Positions 10,977 through 23,956 are shown, numbered from the stretch's first letter. The stretch: 64,000 nucleotides of DNA from Modestobacter muralis (GCF_010682105.1 NZ_JAAGWH010000041.1:62001-126000); one strand, 5' to 3'. A program made the numbers and translations. Notes: a model not told the origin generated them from the letters alone.

Positions 10977-11684
10977 TCAGTCGAGCAGAGCGGCCAGGTC
11001 GGCGGCCGTCAGGCCCGCCAGCGTCGTCCGCAGGGTCAGCCCGGGCTGTGGTTGCAGTCGCTGTACCAACGGGATCCCGAGCACCGCGACACCGGCGGCC
11101 AGCCCGGACGCCGTCCCGACCTGGGAGTCCTCGATGACGAGGCTCGACCTCGGGTCGACCCCCAGATCCGCCATGGCCTTGCGGTAGGGCGCCGGATCGG
11201 GCTTGAGCGCGCCGGCCTCGGTCCCGCACACGGTGACGTCGAAGGGGTCCACGCCCAGCTCGGCGGTGATCCGGTCGAGCACCAGGGTGGCGACCCGCCG
11301 GGGCGTGGTGGTCACCAGCGCGGTGCGGAGGCCGGCGGCACGGACGGTGTTGATCAGCTCCCGGGCACCGGGTCGCCAGGGCATGCCGCGGCTGGTCATC
11401 AGGGCCGCGGTCTCGTCCTCCACCCAGCGGGCGTCGGCCTGGAGGTCCTGCGCGGCCGGGTCCATACCCAGGTCGGCATAGATGATCTCCATGGAGGCGA
11501 GCATCGACGTCCCTGCGGTCTGCTCCCGCGCCTCGTCGGACAGGGTGCCGCCCAGCTGGGTGGCGAGGGCGAACATCGCCTCGCCCCACAGCTCCTCGGT
11601 CTCCACCAGAGTGCCGTCCATGTCGAACAGCACTGCCTGCAGTCGCTGTAATGGGGCGGACGGACCAGCGGGGCTCGATGACAC
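10977..11684 (-). CDS. HAD-superfamily phosphatase
   Basis: A 235-residue HAD hydrolase of subfamily IA. Motif I is VLFDMDGTLVE, followed by a helical cap. ALVTTTP corresponds to motif II, LKPDP carries the lysine, and VIEDSQVGTASG carries the motif III/IV acids. It probably dephosphorylates a small phosphosugar or phosphoglycolate-like metabolite; the substrate is not determinable. The GTG at 11684 is preceded at 7 nt by TAGACT. Confidence 0.88.
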   Translation of the reverse strand: MSSSPAGPSAPLQRLQAVLFDMDGTLVETEELWGEAMFALATQLGGTLSDEAREQTAGTSMLASMEIIYADLGMDPAAQDLQADARWVEDETAALMTSRGMPWRPGARELINTVRAAGLRTALVTTTPRRVATLVLDRITAELGVDPFDVTVCGTEAGALKPDPAPYRKAMADLGVDPRSSLVIEDSQVGTASGLAAGVAVLGIPLVQRLQPQPGLTLRTTLAGLTAADLAALLD

Positions 11685-11691
11685 GCTGGGC

Positions 11692-11697
11692 AGTCTA
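11692..11697 (-). promoter_or_regulatory. -10 element of the HAD gene (leaderless)
   Basis: TAGACT on the minus strand is 7 nt before the GTG at 11684. Confidence 0.5.
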
Positions 11698-11729
11698 GGG
11701 ACAGGCCACCCAGCGGGCCGCCGGTCGAC

Positions 11730-12446
11730 TCAGGCCGCGCGGGTGCCGGTCATCGTCGCGAACACGATGACGTTGTCCTCGTAGCTGCGGGCCGCCGAGT
11801 CGAACGCGCCCCCACAGGTGATCAGCCGGAGCTGCGCGTCCGGGGTGTTGCCGTAGACCTCGATGGTCGGGAAGTCGTCCTTGGGGTGGACCTCCACCCG
11901 GTCGACGGCGAACACTGCCACCGTGCCGTCGGCTCGGGTTACCTCGACCTCGTCACCGGGCTGCACCGCGCCGAGGTCGAAGAAGACGCCCGGTCCGGCG
12001 GCGGCCGAGTCGACGTGGCCGAGCAGCAGGGCCGGGCCGACCGCGCCGGGTGCCGGGCCGCGCTCGTACCAGCCGGCTTGGTCGTTCGGACCCAGTGGCG
12101 GGACCTCGACGGTGCCGTCGTCGTTGAGGCCGAGCTGCAACAGGTCGCTGGTCACCCCGATGGAGGGCACGGCGAGGGAGACCGGTGCGGCCACCTTCTC
12201 GGCCGGCGCCGTGCTCGTGGCGGCCGGCGGGGCTGCGGGCGCCACCGGAGACGGGGCCGCGGTCGAGGGGGCGGCCGACGAGGGTGCCGCCGACGTCGTA
12301 CCGGGGTCGCCGGCTGCAGCCGGCTGTGGTGCGCGCTGCTGTCCGGTGACCGCCACGACGACGGCGACGAGGGCGACGACGGCCAGGACCACCGCCAGCA
12401 ACGTCCAGGTGCGGGATCTCGGCCGACGGCCGGTGGGCTCGCTCAC
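11730..12446 (-). CDS. Sortase, actinobacterial class E/F-like (copy 1)
   Basis: A membrane-anchored transpeptidase of 238 residues. A single transmembrane helix (about 14-33) and a long Ala/Pro/Ser linker lead to the sortase beta-barrel. The catalytic triad is visible as H144 (LLLGHVDS), C211 (RLITCGG) and R220 (RSYEDN). The GTG at 12446 has a GGAAGG site; the frame is open upstream but that part reads in Arg/Pro-rich nonsense. It lies downstream of a CHRD protein whose C-terminus looks like a sorting signal, so that protein is its likely substrate. A close paralogue is at 40638. Confidence 0.92.
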   Translation of the reverse strand: MSEPTGRRPRSRTWTLLAVVLAVVALVAVVVAVTGQQRAPQPAAAGDPGTTSAAPSSAAPSTAAPSPVAPAAPPAATSTAPAEKVAAPVSLAVPSIGVTSDLLQLGLNDDGTVEVPPLGPNDQAGWYERGPAPGAVGPALLLGHVDSAAAGPGVFFDLGAVQPGDEVEVTRADGTVAVFAVDRVEVHPKDDFPTIEVYGNTPDAQLRLITCGGAFDSAARSYEDNVIVFATMTGTRAA

Positions 12447-12530
12447 GACGGTCCTTCCAGGAGGGGACGGGCGGAACAGGACAAGCAGGGCGCTACAGGA
12501 GGAGCAGGGCGGGACGGGACGAACGGGGAA

Positions 12531-12562
12531 GGGCCGCCCGGGGTGGTCACCCCGGGCGGCCC
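12531..12562 (-). terminator. Perfect hairpin after the CHRD gene
   Basis: 15-bp perfect arms with a 2-nt loop, 8 bp past the CHRD stop. It lies between the CHRD gene and the sortase gene, so it may reduce read-through into the sortase. Confidence 0.65.
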
Positions 12563-12570
12563 GAGCCGGA

Positions 12571-13344
12571 TCAGGCCTGGTCGGCCTGACGACGGCGGTA
12601 GGCGACGGCACCAGCGGCAACGGCACCAGCGGCGGCCAGGGCACCGACGCCCATGACCGCGGTGTTCTCGGTACCGGCAGTGCTGCCGGCACCGGTCTCG
12701 GCGCCACCGATCGGCGCGGCACCCATCTGGGCGACCTCCAGACCGCCACAGGCGGCGGGGGCGGTGGCCTCCATGGGCAGGGACGGGTCGAGGTCGCTCT
12801 TGACGTCACCGTCGTAGGCGCCAGACCCGTCCTTGTCCACACCGTGCAGGACGATGACGGCCGTGCCCGCCTCGAACGCGTCGCGGACGTCGTCGGTGAC
12901 CTCGAAGGTGCGGTCGTAGCTGATCGAGCCGCCCTCGGCGGTCGGGAAGCGGTCGATGGCCAGGCCGCTCTCCGGGCTGGTGTCACCGCTGGTGGTCAGC
13001 GACGTGCCGATGGCGCCGTAGTACTTGGCCGCCTCGGTCACGCTCACCCAGCCGTCCTTGTCGGCGTCGTCGGCGAGGTCGTTGGTCGGGCAGGTGCCCA
13101 TGGCGCCGATGTGGAAGTGCTGGGCGTGCGGCGCGCCGGCGAGCAGCCCGGACGCCTCGATCATGACGGTCGCGGTGTTGCCGTCGAGGGTGACCATGCC
13201 GGTACCGGTGACGCCGGAGGCGTTCACCGAGCCCAGGCTGGCCTGGTAGCTGTGCGCCCCGTCGTCCGCCGAGGCGGCGGTCATGGTCAGCAGCGGGAAC
13301 GCCGCGGCGATGGCCACGGCCGGGAGTGCATATGCCTTGCGCAT
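12571..13344 (-). CDS. Secreted CHRD-domain protein with C-terminal sorting-like tail
   Basis: A 257-residue exported protein. A Sec signal peptide (KAYALPAVAIAAAFPLL, cleavage near ASA-DD) precedes a CHRD domain (about 32-200: QHFHIGAMGTCP, YDRTFEVTDDV, VIVLHGVDKDGSG). The C-terminus has ETGAGSTAG (216-224), a hydrophobic stretch and YRRR. This is the layout of a sortase substrate but without LPXTG. The same 45-residue tail layout is found in the DUF305 protein at 39815. The ATG at 13344 has CAGGAG upstream. CHRD function is unclear; copC and copD lie next to it. Confidence 0.85.
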   Translation of the reverse strand: MRKAYALPAVAIAAAFPLLTMTAASADDGAHSYQASLGSVNASGVTGTGMVTLDGNTATVMIEASGLLAGAPHAQHFHIGAMGTCPTNDLADDADKDGWVSVTEAAKYYGAIGTSLTTSGDTSPESGLAIDRFPTAEGGSISYDRTFEVTDDVRDAFEAGTAVIVLHGVDKDGSGAYDGDVKSDLDPSLPMEATAPAACGGLEVAQMGAAPIGGAETGAGSTAGTENTAVMGVGALAAAGAVAAGAVAYRRRQADQA

Positions 13345-13666
13345 GGTGTGCTCCTGTGTCTCGGAGTGCTGCCACGACCCGTCGGGCGGTGACAGCGGGC
13401 GGCGGTGGTCGCCACTCGCCCTCGTCGTCAGCGGGCGCGTCGGTGCGCCCGCCGTGGAACTGGTCCCGGATGACCCGGAACGCCGACAGGTCCCCCCAGC
13501 GGGATCACTCCCGCTGCCGCGCCGACTGCAGGGTCTTCGGCACGGGGTGCCAGATCGGTTCACTGTCCCGGCTGAACCGGCTGAGGACGAGCTGTGCAGA
13601 CGCCCCGACCACCCGGTCCCCTGCGGCCCGGCGAACCGGGACCCCCGTCGCTGACGAACACCGGTC
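13345..13666. other. Gene-free divergent promoter region
   Basis: 322 bp between the divergent CHRD and copC genes. It must hold both promoters. I see GGAACTGG and GGAAC elements 16 nt apart near 13448-13471 that could belong to an ECF-type promoter, but nothing decisive. Confidence 0.4.
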
Positions 13667-14263
13667 ATGACCGCCCCGCGAGCGCTGCCGCCCAGCCGTC
13701 GGACCGTTCCGGGCCCACGCCGGTGCCAGGTGCTGGAGGTCGGTGCGCTGCTCGCCGTGTTCCTCGGTACGGGGACGTCGCCGGCCCAGGCGCACGACGG
13801 TCTGGTCGACACCACCCCGCTGAACACCGAGGTCGTGACCGCCTCCCCGGCGACGGTGGAGCTGACGTTCACCGGGGAGCCGCTGCCGCTGGGCACCGAG
13901 GTGCTGGTGCTGGGCGCGGACGGCACCACGGTGTCCACCGGTGCGGCCGAGATCCGCGGCGCCAGCGTCGTCCAGGCCGTGACCGGGTCGCTGCCCTCGG
14001 GCGAGTACACCGTCGAGTGGCGGAGCACCTCCTCCGACGGGCACCCGCTCACCGGCAGCCACACCTCCACCGTGGCGGTCAGCAGCAACCTCGCCGCACC
14101 CGGCCCAGCAGTCACTGGGACGACGGGGGCGACGGACACCGCGACGGCGACCGCCTCGGCCGCCCAGCCCACGGACGACGGCCTGCCCACCGGCTGGCTG
14201 GTCGCCGGCGTGCTGGCCCTCGGCGCCGTCGGCGCTCTGGTCGCCCTGCGCAGGCGGGCATGA
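13667..14263 (+). CDS. copC: CopC-domain copper-binding protein
   Basis: A 198-residue exported protein of the CopC/YobA family. After a signal peptide ending near AQA, the mature chain begins HDGLVDTTPLN; an N-terminal His is the copper ligand of the family. The beta-sandwich has EYTVEWRSTSSDGHPLTGS, the conserved C-terminal DGH. A Thr-rich linker, LPTGW and a transmembrane helix with an RRR anchor follow. It probably binds copper outside the membrane and passes it to CopD. Its stop overlaps the copD ATG (ATGA), which indicates coupling. Confidence 0.88.
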   Translation: MTAPRALPPSRRTVPGPRRCQVLEVGALLAVFLGTGTSPAQAHDGLVDTTPLNTEVVTASPATVELTFTGEPLPLGTEVLVLGADGTTVSTGAAEIRGASVVQAVTGSLPSGEYTVEWRSTSSDGHPLTGSHTSTVAVSSNLAAPGPAVTGTTGATDTATATASAAQPTDDGLPTGWLVAGVLALGAVGALVALRRRA

Positions 14264-15669
14264 GCAGCACCGCGCCGGTGCGCCCGGCGCCGCCGGCAGC
14301 TGCGCCGGCCCTGTCCGGCCGGCCCCGCGGGCGGACGGCGGCCTGGCTCGCCACCGCAGCCGCCCTGGTCCTCGTGCTGCTCGGCGGGCTCGCCGTGGGC
14401 GGGAGCGGCGCGCAGGCCGTGCCCGACGGGCTGAGCGACGCCGGTCCGCTGGTCGACCTGGGCGCCCCGGTGGTCACGCTGGTCGGCCGGATCGCCGCCG
14501 TGGCCACCCTCGGTGCCCTGCTGTTCGCCACCGTCCTGCTGCCCGGCCGCGCCGGCGGCCTGGCACCCACGTCCCGGCGGGCCGTGCGCGCGGCCTCCGT
14601 CTGGGCCTCGGTCTCTGCGGCGGCGACCGGGCTGGGGGCGGTCCTGACCGTCAGCCGGCTGGTGGGCCGCCCGCCGACGGCGCTGCCCTGGTCCGGGGTG
14701 CGGGTGTTCCTGACAGACACCGGGGCGGGGCAGGCCGTCCTGCTCGTGCTGGGGCTGACCGTGCTCGTCGCCGCAGGAGCGCGCCGGTGCGCCGGTGTGC
14801 CCGGCGCGTGGGCGCTGCTGGCGGTCGCGCTGGCCGCGCTGGTGGTGCCGGCCGTGCTCACCGGGCACTCCTCGGCGGCCGAGGACCACCTGTTCGCGGT
14901 GACCACGCTGGTCGTGCACGTCGTCGCAGCGAGCGTGTGGGTCGGCGGCCTGGGGGCCCTGCTGGTGTACGGGCGCCGGGACGAGGGCCTGCCCGCTGCC
15001 GTGGGCCGGTTCAGCGCCCTCGCACTGCTGTGCTTCGCAGCGACCGGGGTGACCGGGCTGATCGCCGCGTCGGTGGTGCTCGGCGGCCCCGGGGCCGTGC
15101 TGGCCGCCGTGGGCACCGGCTACGGCTGGCTGCTGCTGGGCAAGACGCTGGGGCTGGTCGCCCTGGCCGTGCTGGGCTGGCAGCACCGCCGCCGCACCGT
15201 GCCGCAGCTGCGGGCCGGCCGGCCCGGCGCGTTCCGCCGCTTCGCCGTGGTCGAGCTGTTCGTCATGCTGGCCACCGTGGCGCTCGCGGTCGCGCTGGCC
15301 GCCTCCCCTCCCCCGGCGGCCGCCGCACCGGCGGCCGGCAGCGCGTCGGCCGTCCCCGCACCCACCGCCGGCGCACCCGCGGCGGCGTCCGCGGACCCGA
15401 TGGCCGGCCACGACCACGGCCCGCTCACCGTGGGCGTGCTCATCGACGACACCCGCTTCCACGTCGCCCACCCGGTCGCACCGGGGTCGCGGGTGACCGT
15501 GTTCAACGGCAGCGACCAGGAGGTGACGATCACCGCCGCCGACGGCTCCTTCGACGTCACCGTCCCGGCCGGCTCGCTGATGACCTTCCCCGCCCCCGAG
15601 CAGCCCGGCGAGCACCCCTTCACCAGCCGCCACTCCCCGGCCTACGCCGACGTCCTGGTCGTCGAGTGA
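14260..15669 (+). CDS. copD: CopD-family copper transporter with C-terminal cupredoxin-like domain
   Basis: A 469-residue membrane protein. About eight or nine hydrophobic segments (35-345) form the CopD domain, with conserved polar or histidine residues in VLTGHSSAAEDHLF and VVHVVAASVWVGGLG. The linker is Ala/Pro-rich and has HDHG. The last ~85 residues (PVAPGSRVTVFNGSDQEVTITAADG) look like a small cupredoxin-like beta domain outside the membrane. It probably imports copper with CopC. It starts within the copC stop codon. Confidence 0.85.
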   Translation: MSSTAPVRPAPPAAAPALSGRPRGRTAAWLATAAALVLVLLGGLAVGGSGAQAVPDGLSDAGPLVDLGAPVVTLVGRIAAVATLGALLFATVLLPGRAGGLAPTSRRAVRAASVWASVSAAATGLGAVLTVSRLVGRPPTALPWSGVRVFLTDTGAGQAVLLVLGLTVLVAAGARRCAGVPGAWALLAVALAALVVPAVLTGHSSAAEDHLFAVTTLVVHVVAASVWVGGLGALLVYGRRDEGLPAAVGRFSALALLCFAATGVTGLIAASVVLGGPGAVLAAVGTGYGWLLLGKTLGLVALAVLGWQHRRRTVPQLRAGRPGAFRRFAVVELFVMLATVALAVALAASPPPAAAAPAAGSASAVPAPTAGAPAAASADPMAGHDHGPLTVGVLIDDTRFHVAHPVAPGSRVTVFNGSDQEVTITAADGSFDVTVPAGSLMTFPAPEQPGEHPFTSRHSPAYADVLVVE

Positions 15670-15726
15670 CGAGTCCACCCCGCGGTCCAGCCCGGACCCG
15701 GGGGTCCACCCTCCAGCGTGCGGACC

Positions 15727-16250
15727 ATGAGCGTGTCGCTACGACCACGGACCGCGGACGACCTGGAGGTCCTGTTCCGCATCGCCGCGGAGCTGGCGAC
15801 CTGGGAGGAACGGACTCCCGGCATGCCGGCTCCGCTGACCCGGGACCGGTTCGATGCCCGGCTCGCGGAGACCGCCGCGGGCGATCCCGGCGAGAGCGGT
15901 GTCCCCTTCGTCGTCGACCTGGACGGTGCCGCGGTCGGCAGCGCCGTGCTGTTCGGGTTCGACCGGTTGGCCCACCACGCGGAGGTCGGGATCAGCCTGC
16001 TGCCCGAGGCCCGCGGCCGCGGCATCGGGACCACGGCCCTCACCCAGCTCGTCGAGTTCGGCTTCGTGCGGTGCAACCTGCGCCGCGTCCACCTGCAGGC
16101 GATCGCGTCGAACACCGGCGCGATCCGCGCCTACGAGAAGGTGGGTTCGTGGTCGAGGGCCGGCTCCGCGAGCACGCCTGGGTCCGGGGTGCCTACGAGG
16201 ACGTCGTGCTGATGGGGCTCCTCCGCTCCGACCACACCCCCAGCGCGTGA
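15727..16250 (+). pseudogene. GNAT N-acetyltransferase with a frameshift
   Basis: The first ~140 codons read as a complete RimJ/RimL-type GNAT: VGISLLPEARGRGIGTTAL holds the acetyl-CoA R-G-x-G loop, and SNTGAIRAYEKVG is the typical late helix. At 16141-16147 one base appears to be missing. The frame continues as a short wrong tail ending at 16212, while the expected end (FVVEGRLREHAWVRGAYEDVVLMG) is in the +1 frame and stops at 16250. Either the gene was recently inactivated or this is a sequencing error. Confidence 0.8.
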
Positions 16251-16259
16251 CCCGCCCGG

Positions 16260-16313
16260 CCCCGGTGCAGGCCCCCGCCGCGAGCTTGCTCGTGGCGGGG
16301 GCCTGCACCGGGG
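16260..16313. terminator. Bidirectional terminator hairpin
   Basis: Perfect 20-bp arms (16260-16279 and 16294-16313), with a smaller stem inside the loop. It lies between the acetyltransferase and the metH stop, reading in opposite directions. Confidence 0.75.
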
Positions 16314-16317
16314 TCCT

Positions 16318-20127
<3,810 letters not shown>

Positions 20128-20352
20128 AGGTGCGTCCTCGGGTCGTCGATCGGGCACGGGATCACGGGCGTCCGGCGCCAGGGCCCTGGCAACGCCGACG
20201 GGCAGCAGCGCCTCGTCGTCCTCGAACAACGTCTCCCATCGTCCCACTCCCGTCCACCCCCGTGCCGGAGGCCGCCCGCCGTCCACGGGTCCGCCGTCCA
20301 CGGGGTCCCGGCGGGCCCCGACCCCGGCGCGAGATCGACGTAGGCTCGACCG
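20128..20352. other. Divergent metH / PAC2 control region
   Basis: 225 bp between divergent genes. No B12-box (GCCACTG-type) or convincing SAM/SAH riboswitch was found before metH. A TAGGCT -10 for the PAC2 gene is at 20341-20346. Confidence 0.45.
20341..20346 (+). promoter_or_regulatory. -10 element of the PAC2 gene (leaderless)
   Basis: TAGGCT lies 6 nt before the GTG at 20353. Confidence 0.5.
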
Positions 20353-21222
20353 GTGATCGATCCGAAGTCCGACGCAGACGACCTGCCCGAGCTGGACGAC
20401 CCCGTGGTCGTGGTCGCGTTCGAGGGGTGGAACGACGCCGGGGACGCCGCCACGGGTGCCGTCGAGCACCTGGAGCTCAGCTGGGACGCCACCCCGCTCG
20501 CCGCGCTGGACCCCGAGGACTACTACGACTTCCAGGTCAACCGCCCCACCGTCTCCCTGATCGACGGCGTCAACCGCCGCCTGGAGTGGCCGACCACCCG
20601 CATCTCGGTCGCGAAGCCCCCGGGCAGCGACCGGCACGTCGTGCTCATCCGCGGCATCGAGCCCAACATGCGCTGGCGCAGCTTCTGCGACGAGCTGATC
20701 GAGCTGTGCCAGGAGCTGGGCGTGACCACCGTGGTCGCGCTCGGCGCGCTGCTGGCCGACACGCCCCACACCCGCCCCACGCCGGTCAGCGGCTCGGCCT
20801 ACGACGCGGAGTCCGCGCGCCAGTGGGGGGTGGAGACCTCCCGCTACGAGGGGCCGACCGGCATCCTCGGCGTCTTCGCCGACGCGTGCGTGCAGTCGGG
20901 CATCCCGGCGGTGAGCTTCTGGGCCGCGGTGCCGCACTACGTCTCCCAGCCGCCCTCGCCGCGGGCCACCATCGCCCTGCTCACCCGGGTGGAGGAGGTC
21001 CTGGAGCTCACCGTGCCGCTGGGCTCGCTGCCGCAGCAGGCCGACGAGTGGGTCACCACGGTCGACGAGATGGCCCAGGAGGACGAGGAGGTCGTGGAGT
21101 ACGTGCGCTCGCTGGAGGAGCGCGCCACCGCCACCGACCTGTCCCAGGCCAACGGTGACCAGATCGCCCGCGAGTTCGAGCGCTACCTGCGCCGCCGCGG
21201 CGGCACCGCGGGCACGAGCTGA
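20353..21222 (+). CDS. PAC2-family protein
   Basis: A 289-residue protein of the PAC2 (proteasome assembly chaperone 2-like) family, with [16 protein letters not shown] at the N-terminus, [29 protein letters not shown] and a C-terminal acidic/coiled helix. In actinobacteria the role is unproven; the name comes from the eukaryotic chaperone. It is divergent from metH and about 14 kb from the proteasome genes, so a direct proteasome role is an inference only. A strong hairpin follows it. Confidence 0.85.
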   Translation: MIDPKSDADDLPELDDPVVVVAFEGWNDAGDAATGAVEHLELSWDATPLAALDPEDYYDFQVNRPTVSLIDGVNRRLEWPTTRISVAKPPGSDRHVVLIRGIEPNMRWRSFCDELIELCQELGVTTVVALGALLADTPHTRPTPVSGSAYDAESARQWGVETSRYEGPTGILGVFADACVQSGIPAVSFWAAVPHYVSQPPSPRATIALLTRVEEVLELTVPLGSLPQQADEWVTTVDEMAQEDEEVVEYVRSLEERATATDLSQANGDQIAREFERYLRRRGGTAGTS

Positions 21223-21240
21223 CCCCTCCCTGGGACCACC

Positions 21241-21287
21241 ACGGGCTGGTGGTGGTCGTCCGCTGCGGATGACCACCACCAGCCCGT
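21241..21287 (+). terminator. Terminator hairpin after the PAC2 gene
   Basis: Perfect 17-bp arms (21241-21257 and 21271-21287) with a 13-nt loop, 18 bp after the stop. Confidence 0.75.
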
Positions 21288-21317
21288 CCTCGTCTTCCGG
21301 GGTCGGCGAGGCGAGAT

Positions 21318-21362
21318 CTGCGGTCTCGGGGCCTCCTGCCCGCGGAGACCCCGAGAACGCAG
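21318..21362 (-). terminator. Hairpin on the dgt side of the gap
   Basis: 14-bp arms (21318-21331 and 21349-21362) with one mismatch. It lies just downstream of the small open frame that follows dgt, so it may end that transcript. Confidence 0.55.
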
Positions 21363-21389
21363 CACCCGTCAGGGGACCCGTGCGGCGCC

Positions 21390-21572
21390 TCAGCGGCCGC
21401 GCAGGGTGCTCAGCGCCTGCGAGCGGCGCGCCACCAGCTCGGCGTAGGTGCCGTCGCGCTCGGCCCAGCGGTGCATCCGCACGCCCTCGACGAGGACCTC
21501 TCGCAGGTGCTCACGGCGCTCGCCCGCGTCCTGCAGCTGGACGACGACGAGCACCGGTCCCTGGTCGACCAC
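21390..21572 (-). CDS. Small hypothetical protein downstream of dgt
   Basis: A 60-residue frame ([20 protein letters not shown]...) 43 bp past dgt on the same strand. Codon third positions are almost all G/C and composition is protein-like (short beta strand, then helix with E/R pairs, [15 protein letters not shown] end). The frame is open upstream into the dgt 3' end (GWWTV), so the start is uncertain. No family recognised. It could be a real small gene or the tail of a decayed one. Confidence 0.45.
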   Translation of the reverse strand: MVDQGPVLVVVQLQDAGERREHLREVLVEGVRMHRWAERDGTYAELVARRSQALSTLRGR

Positions 21573-21615
21573 CGTCCACCACCCGGTGGGCGGCCAGCTG
21601 CGGCTGCACCGCGTC

Positions 21616-22665
21616 CTAGGGGGTGACCAGCAGCGGGCGCATCCGCACCGACGCGGTGTCGTCGAAGAGCCGGTCGTGGGTGGCCAGGGCGAACCGGTCG
21701 GTCATGCCGGTGACGTGGTCGACGACCTGGGTGAGCAGGTCGGCCTCGGTGTCGCGGTAGGTGGCCGGGATGAGCTCGGGGTGGGCCAGGTGGTGGTCGA
21801 CGAGCCGGCGGATGACGTCGATCGCGATGTGCTTCTGCCCGGCCGCGGTGTCGGACTCGTACACCCGGGCGAACATGAAGGCCCGCAGCTCGGCCATCGC
21901 CTCCAGCGCCTCCGGGGCCATGACCACCGCGCCGGTGGCGTTGCCCGGGGACAGGCTGCCCTCGACGACGGCGGAGATCATCGCGCCGACCATCGCGCTC
22001 CCCGGGGCGCCGAACACCCGGCGGGTGCTGGCCGGCAGCTCACCGACGGACAACACCCCGGCGCGGACGGCGTCCAGCGCGTCGTGGGAGAGGTAGCCGA
22101 TCCGGTCGGCGTACCGCACGCACTCGGCCTCCCGGGTCGCCGGCGGCGGGGTGATCTTCCAGCTGTGCGCCCGGATGCCGTCCCGGACCTCCCAGGTGAG
22201 GTTGAGGTCCTCGAGCACCTCCACGATCCGCACACCCTGCGCGGCGTGGTGCCAGCCGCCGGCGACGTAGGGCTCCAGGGCCGCCTCGCCGATGTGCCCG
22301 AACGGCGAGTGCCCCAGGTCGTGGCCCAGCGCGATCGCCTCGGCCAGGGTCTCGTTGAGCGACAGCGCGGCGGCCAGCGACCGGGCCACCTGGGTGACCT
22401 GGAGGGTGTGGGTCAGCCGGGTGACGAAGTGGTCGCCGTCGGGGTTCAGGAAGACCTGCGTCTTGTGCTTGAGCCGGCGGAAGGCCTTGGCGTGCAGGAT
22501 CCGGTCGCGGTCCCGCTCGTACGCCGTCCGCAGCGGGTCCTCCGGCTCCGGCCGGGCCCGGCCGCGGGTGCGCACCGAGCGGGCCGCGGCGGGCGCGAGC
22601 AGCTCCTCGGCGGCCTCACGGGCACGGCGGTCGGCGAGCCGGAACGGGGCGGCGGGCGCGCTCAT
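21616..22665 (-). CDS. dgt: Deoxyguanosinetriphosphate triphosphohydrolase-like protein
   Basis: An HD-domain dNTPase of 349 residues that hydrolyses dNTPs to nucleoside and triphosphate. The metal site is RLTHTLQV (H), LGHDLGHSPFGH (HD) and a later D (YADRIGYLSHD). The N-terminal RAYERDRDRILHAKAFRRLKHKTQVF is typical of the dgt-like group. The ATG at 22665 (MSAPAAPF) is used. It lies 13 bp downstream of mshC, probably in one operon with it. Confidence 0.92.
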   Translation of the reverse strand: MSAPAAPFRLADRRAREAAEELLAPAAARSVRTRGRARPEPEDPLRTAYERDRDRILHAKAFRRLKHKTQVFLNPDGDHFVTRLTHTLQVTQVARSLAAALSLNETLAEAIALGHDLGHSPFGHIGEAALEPYVAGGWHHAAQGVRIVEVLEDLNLTWEVRDGIRAHSWKITPPPATREAECVRYADRIGYLSHDALDAVRAGVLSVGELPASTRRVFGAPGSAMVGAMISAVVEGSLSPGNATGAVVMAPEALEAMAELRAFMFARVYESDTAAGQKHIAIDVIRRLVDHHLAHPELIPATYRDTEADLLTQVVDHVTGMTDRFALATHDRLFDDTASVRMRPLLVTP

Positions 22666-22678
22666 GCCCGGCACGGTC

Positions 22679-23944
22679 TCATGCCGACAGCGCGATGCCG
22701 AGCAGGGCGTCGACGAGGTCACCCACCACGGTGGGCGACTGCTCGTCCCAGTCGTCGGGCGTGTCGGGGGCGTCAGTACCGGCCAGGGTGGCGGCGGCCC
22801 AGGCGTCGACCGCGGCGAGGGAGCCCGGGGTGTCCAGGTCGTCGGCCAGCCGCTCGCGGACGGTGATCAGCACCGGGCCGGCCGGGGCGCCCAGCGGCAG
22901 GGCCACCGCGCGCTGCCAGGTGGCCAGCCGCTCCTCCGCCTGCACGAGCAGGTCCGGGGTCCAGGCGCGGTCGGTGCGGTAGTGCCCGGACAGCAGGGCG
23001 AGCCGGATGGCCATCGGGTCGACGCCCTCACCGCGCAGCCGGGACACGAACACCAGGTTGCCGCGGCTCTTGCTCATCTTCTCGCCGTCCAGGCCGATCA
23101 TCGCCGCGTGCACGTAGGCCCGGGCGAAGGGCTTGGTGGCCGTCAGCGCCTCGGCGTGGACGGCGGAGTACTCGTGGTGCGGGAAGACCAGGTCGCTGCC
23201 CCCGCCCTGCACGTCGAAGCCCATGCCGATGGTGTCCAGGGCGATGGCGGCGCACTCGATGTGCCAGCCGGGGCGTCCGGCGACCCCGCGCGGGCCGGGC
23301 CAGGACGGCTCGCCCTCCCGGGCACCGCGCCACAGCAGCGGGTCGAGCCGGTTGCGCTTGCCCGGCCGGTCGGGGTCACCGCCCCGCTCGGCGGACAGCC
23401 GCAGCATGGTCGGCTCGTCGTAGCCGGACTCGGCACCGAACCCGGGCGCCTGGGAGACGTCGTGGTAGACGTCGCCGGTGCCGTCGTCGAGGGAGTAGGC
23501 CAGGCCCGCGTCCCACAGCTCCTCGACCTTGCCCACGATCTGCGGGATGGCCTCCACGGCGCCGACGTAGTCGTCGGGGGGCAGCACGCGCAGGGCGGTC
23601 ATGTCCTCGCGGAACAGCGCGGTCTCCCGCATGCCCAGGACGATCCAGTCCTCGCCGTCCCGGTCGGCCCGCTCGAACAGCGGGTCGTCGACGTCGGTGA
23701 CGTTCTGCACGAAGTGCACCGCGTGCCGGGCGTCGCGCCAGATCCGGTTCACCAGGTCGAAGGCCAGGTAGGTGGCGGCGTGACCGAGGTGGGTGGCGTC
23801 GTAGGGGGTGATCCCGCAGACGTACATCCGCGCGGTGCGGCCGGGGGTGACCTCGACGACCTCTCCGCGGGCGGTGTCGAACAGCCGCAGGGCCGGACCG
23901 GAACCGGGCAGCATCGGGATCAGTGGGGCGGGCCAGGAGTGCAC
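22679..23944 (-). CDS. mshC: Cysteine:glucosaminyl-inositol ligase (mycothiol synthesis)
   Basis: It catalyses ATP-dependent ligation of cysteine to GlcN-Ins, the third step of mycothiol synthesis. It is a cysteinyl-tRNA synthetase relative of 421 residues, with [19 protein letters not shown] (zinc Cys and HIGH-like signature), [13 protein letters not shown] (second zinc site) and EKMSKSRGN (KMSKS). The GTG at 23944 (VHSWPAP) aligns with the mycobacterial start and has a TACCCT box 6 nt upstream; an ATG at 23965 is the alternative. Downstream is dgt. Confidence 0.95.
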   Translation of the reverse strand: MHSWPAPLIPMLPGSGPALRLFDTARGEVVEVTPGRTARMYVCGITPYDATHLGHAATYLAFDLVNRIWRDARHAVHFVQNVTDVDDPLFERADRDGEDWIVLGMRETALFREDMTALRVLPPDDYVGAVEAIPQIVGKVEELWDAGLAYSLDDGTGDVYHDVSQAPGFGAESGYDEPTMLRLSAERGGDPDRPGKRNRLDPLLWRGAREGEPSWPGPRGVAGRPGWHIECAAIALDTIGMGFDVQGGGSDLVFPHHEYSAVHAEALTATKPFARAYVHAAMIGLDGEKMSKSRGNLVFVSRLRGEGVDPMAIRLALLSGHYRTDRAWTPDLLVQAEERLATWQRAVALPLGAPAGPVLITVRERLADDLDTPGSLAAVDAWAAATLAGTDAPDTPDDWDEQSPTVVGDLVDALLGIALSA

Positions 23945-23950
23945 GTGGCG

Positions 23951-23956
23951 AGGGTA
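23951..23956 (-). promoter_or_regulatory. -10 element of mshC (leaderless)
   Basis: TACCCT on the minus strand is exactly 6 nt before the GTG at 23944. It supports the GTG over the ATG at 23965. Confidence 0.5.

Noticed and set aside
14190-14263. LPXTG sortase signal in CopC (LPTGW)
   Set aside because: One residue is missing from LPxTG, and CopC proteins commonly have a C-terminal membrane anchor. It does not share the GSTAG motif of the two sortase-linked proteins.
13345-15678. In-frame extension of the CHRD gene to 1035 codons
   Set aside because: It runs antisense through copC and copD. The ATG at 13344 begins a clear signal peptide.
20128-20352. Cobalamin or SAH riboswitch before metH
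   Set aside because: No B12-box or conserved pseudoknot elements. A GAGGCGCTGC stretch faintly recalls SAH riboswitch sequence, but the paired regions do not fit.
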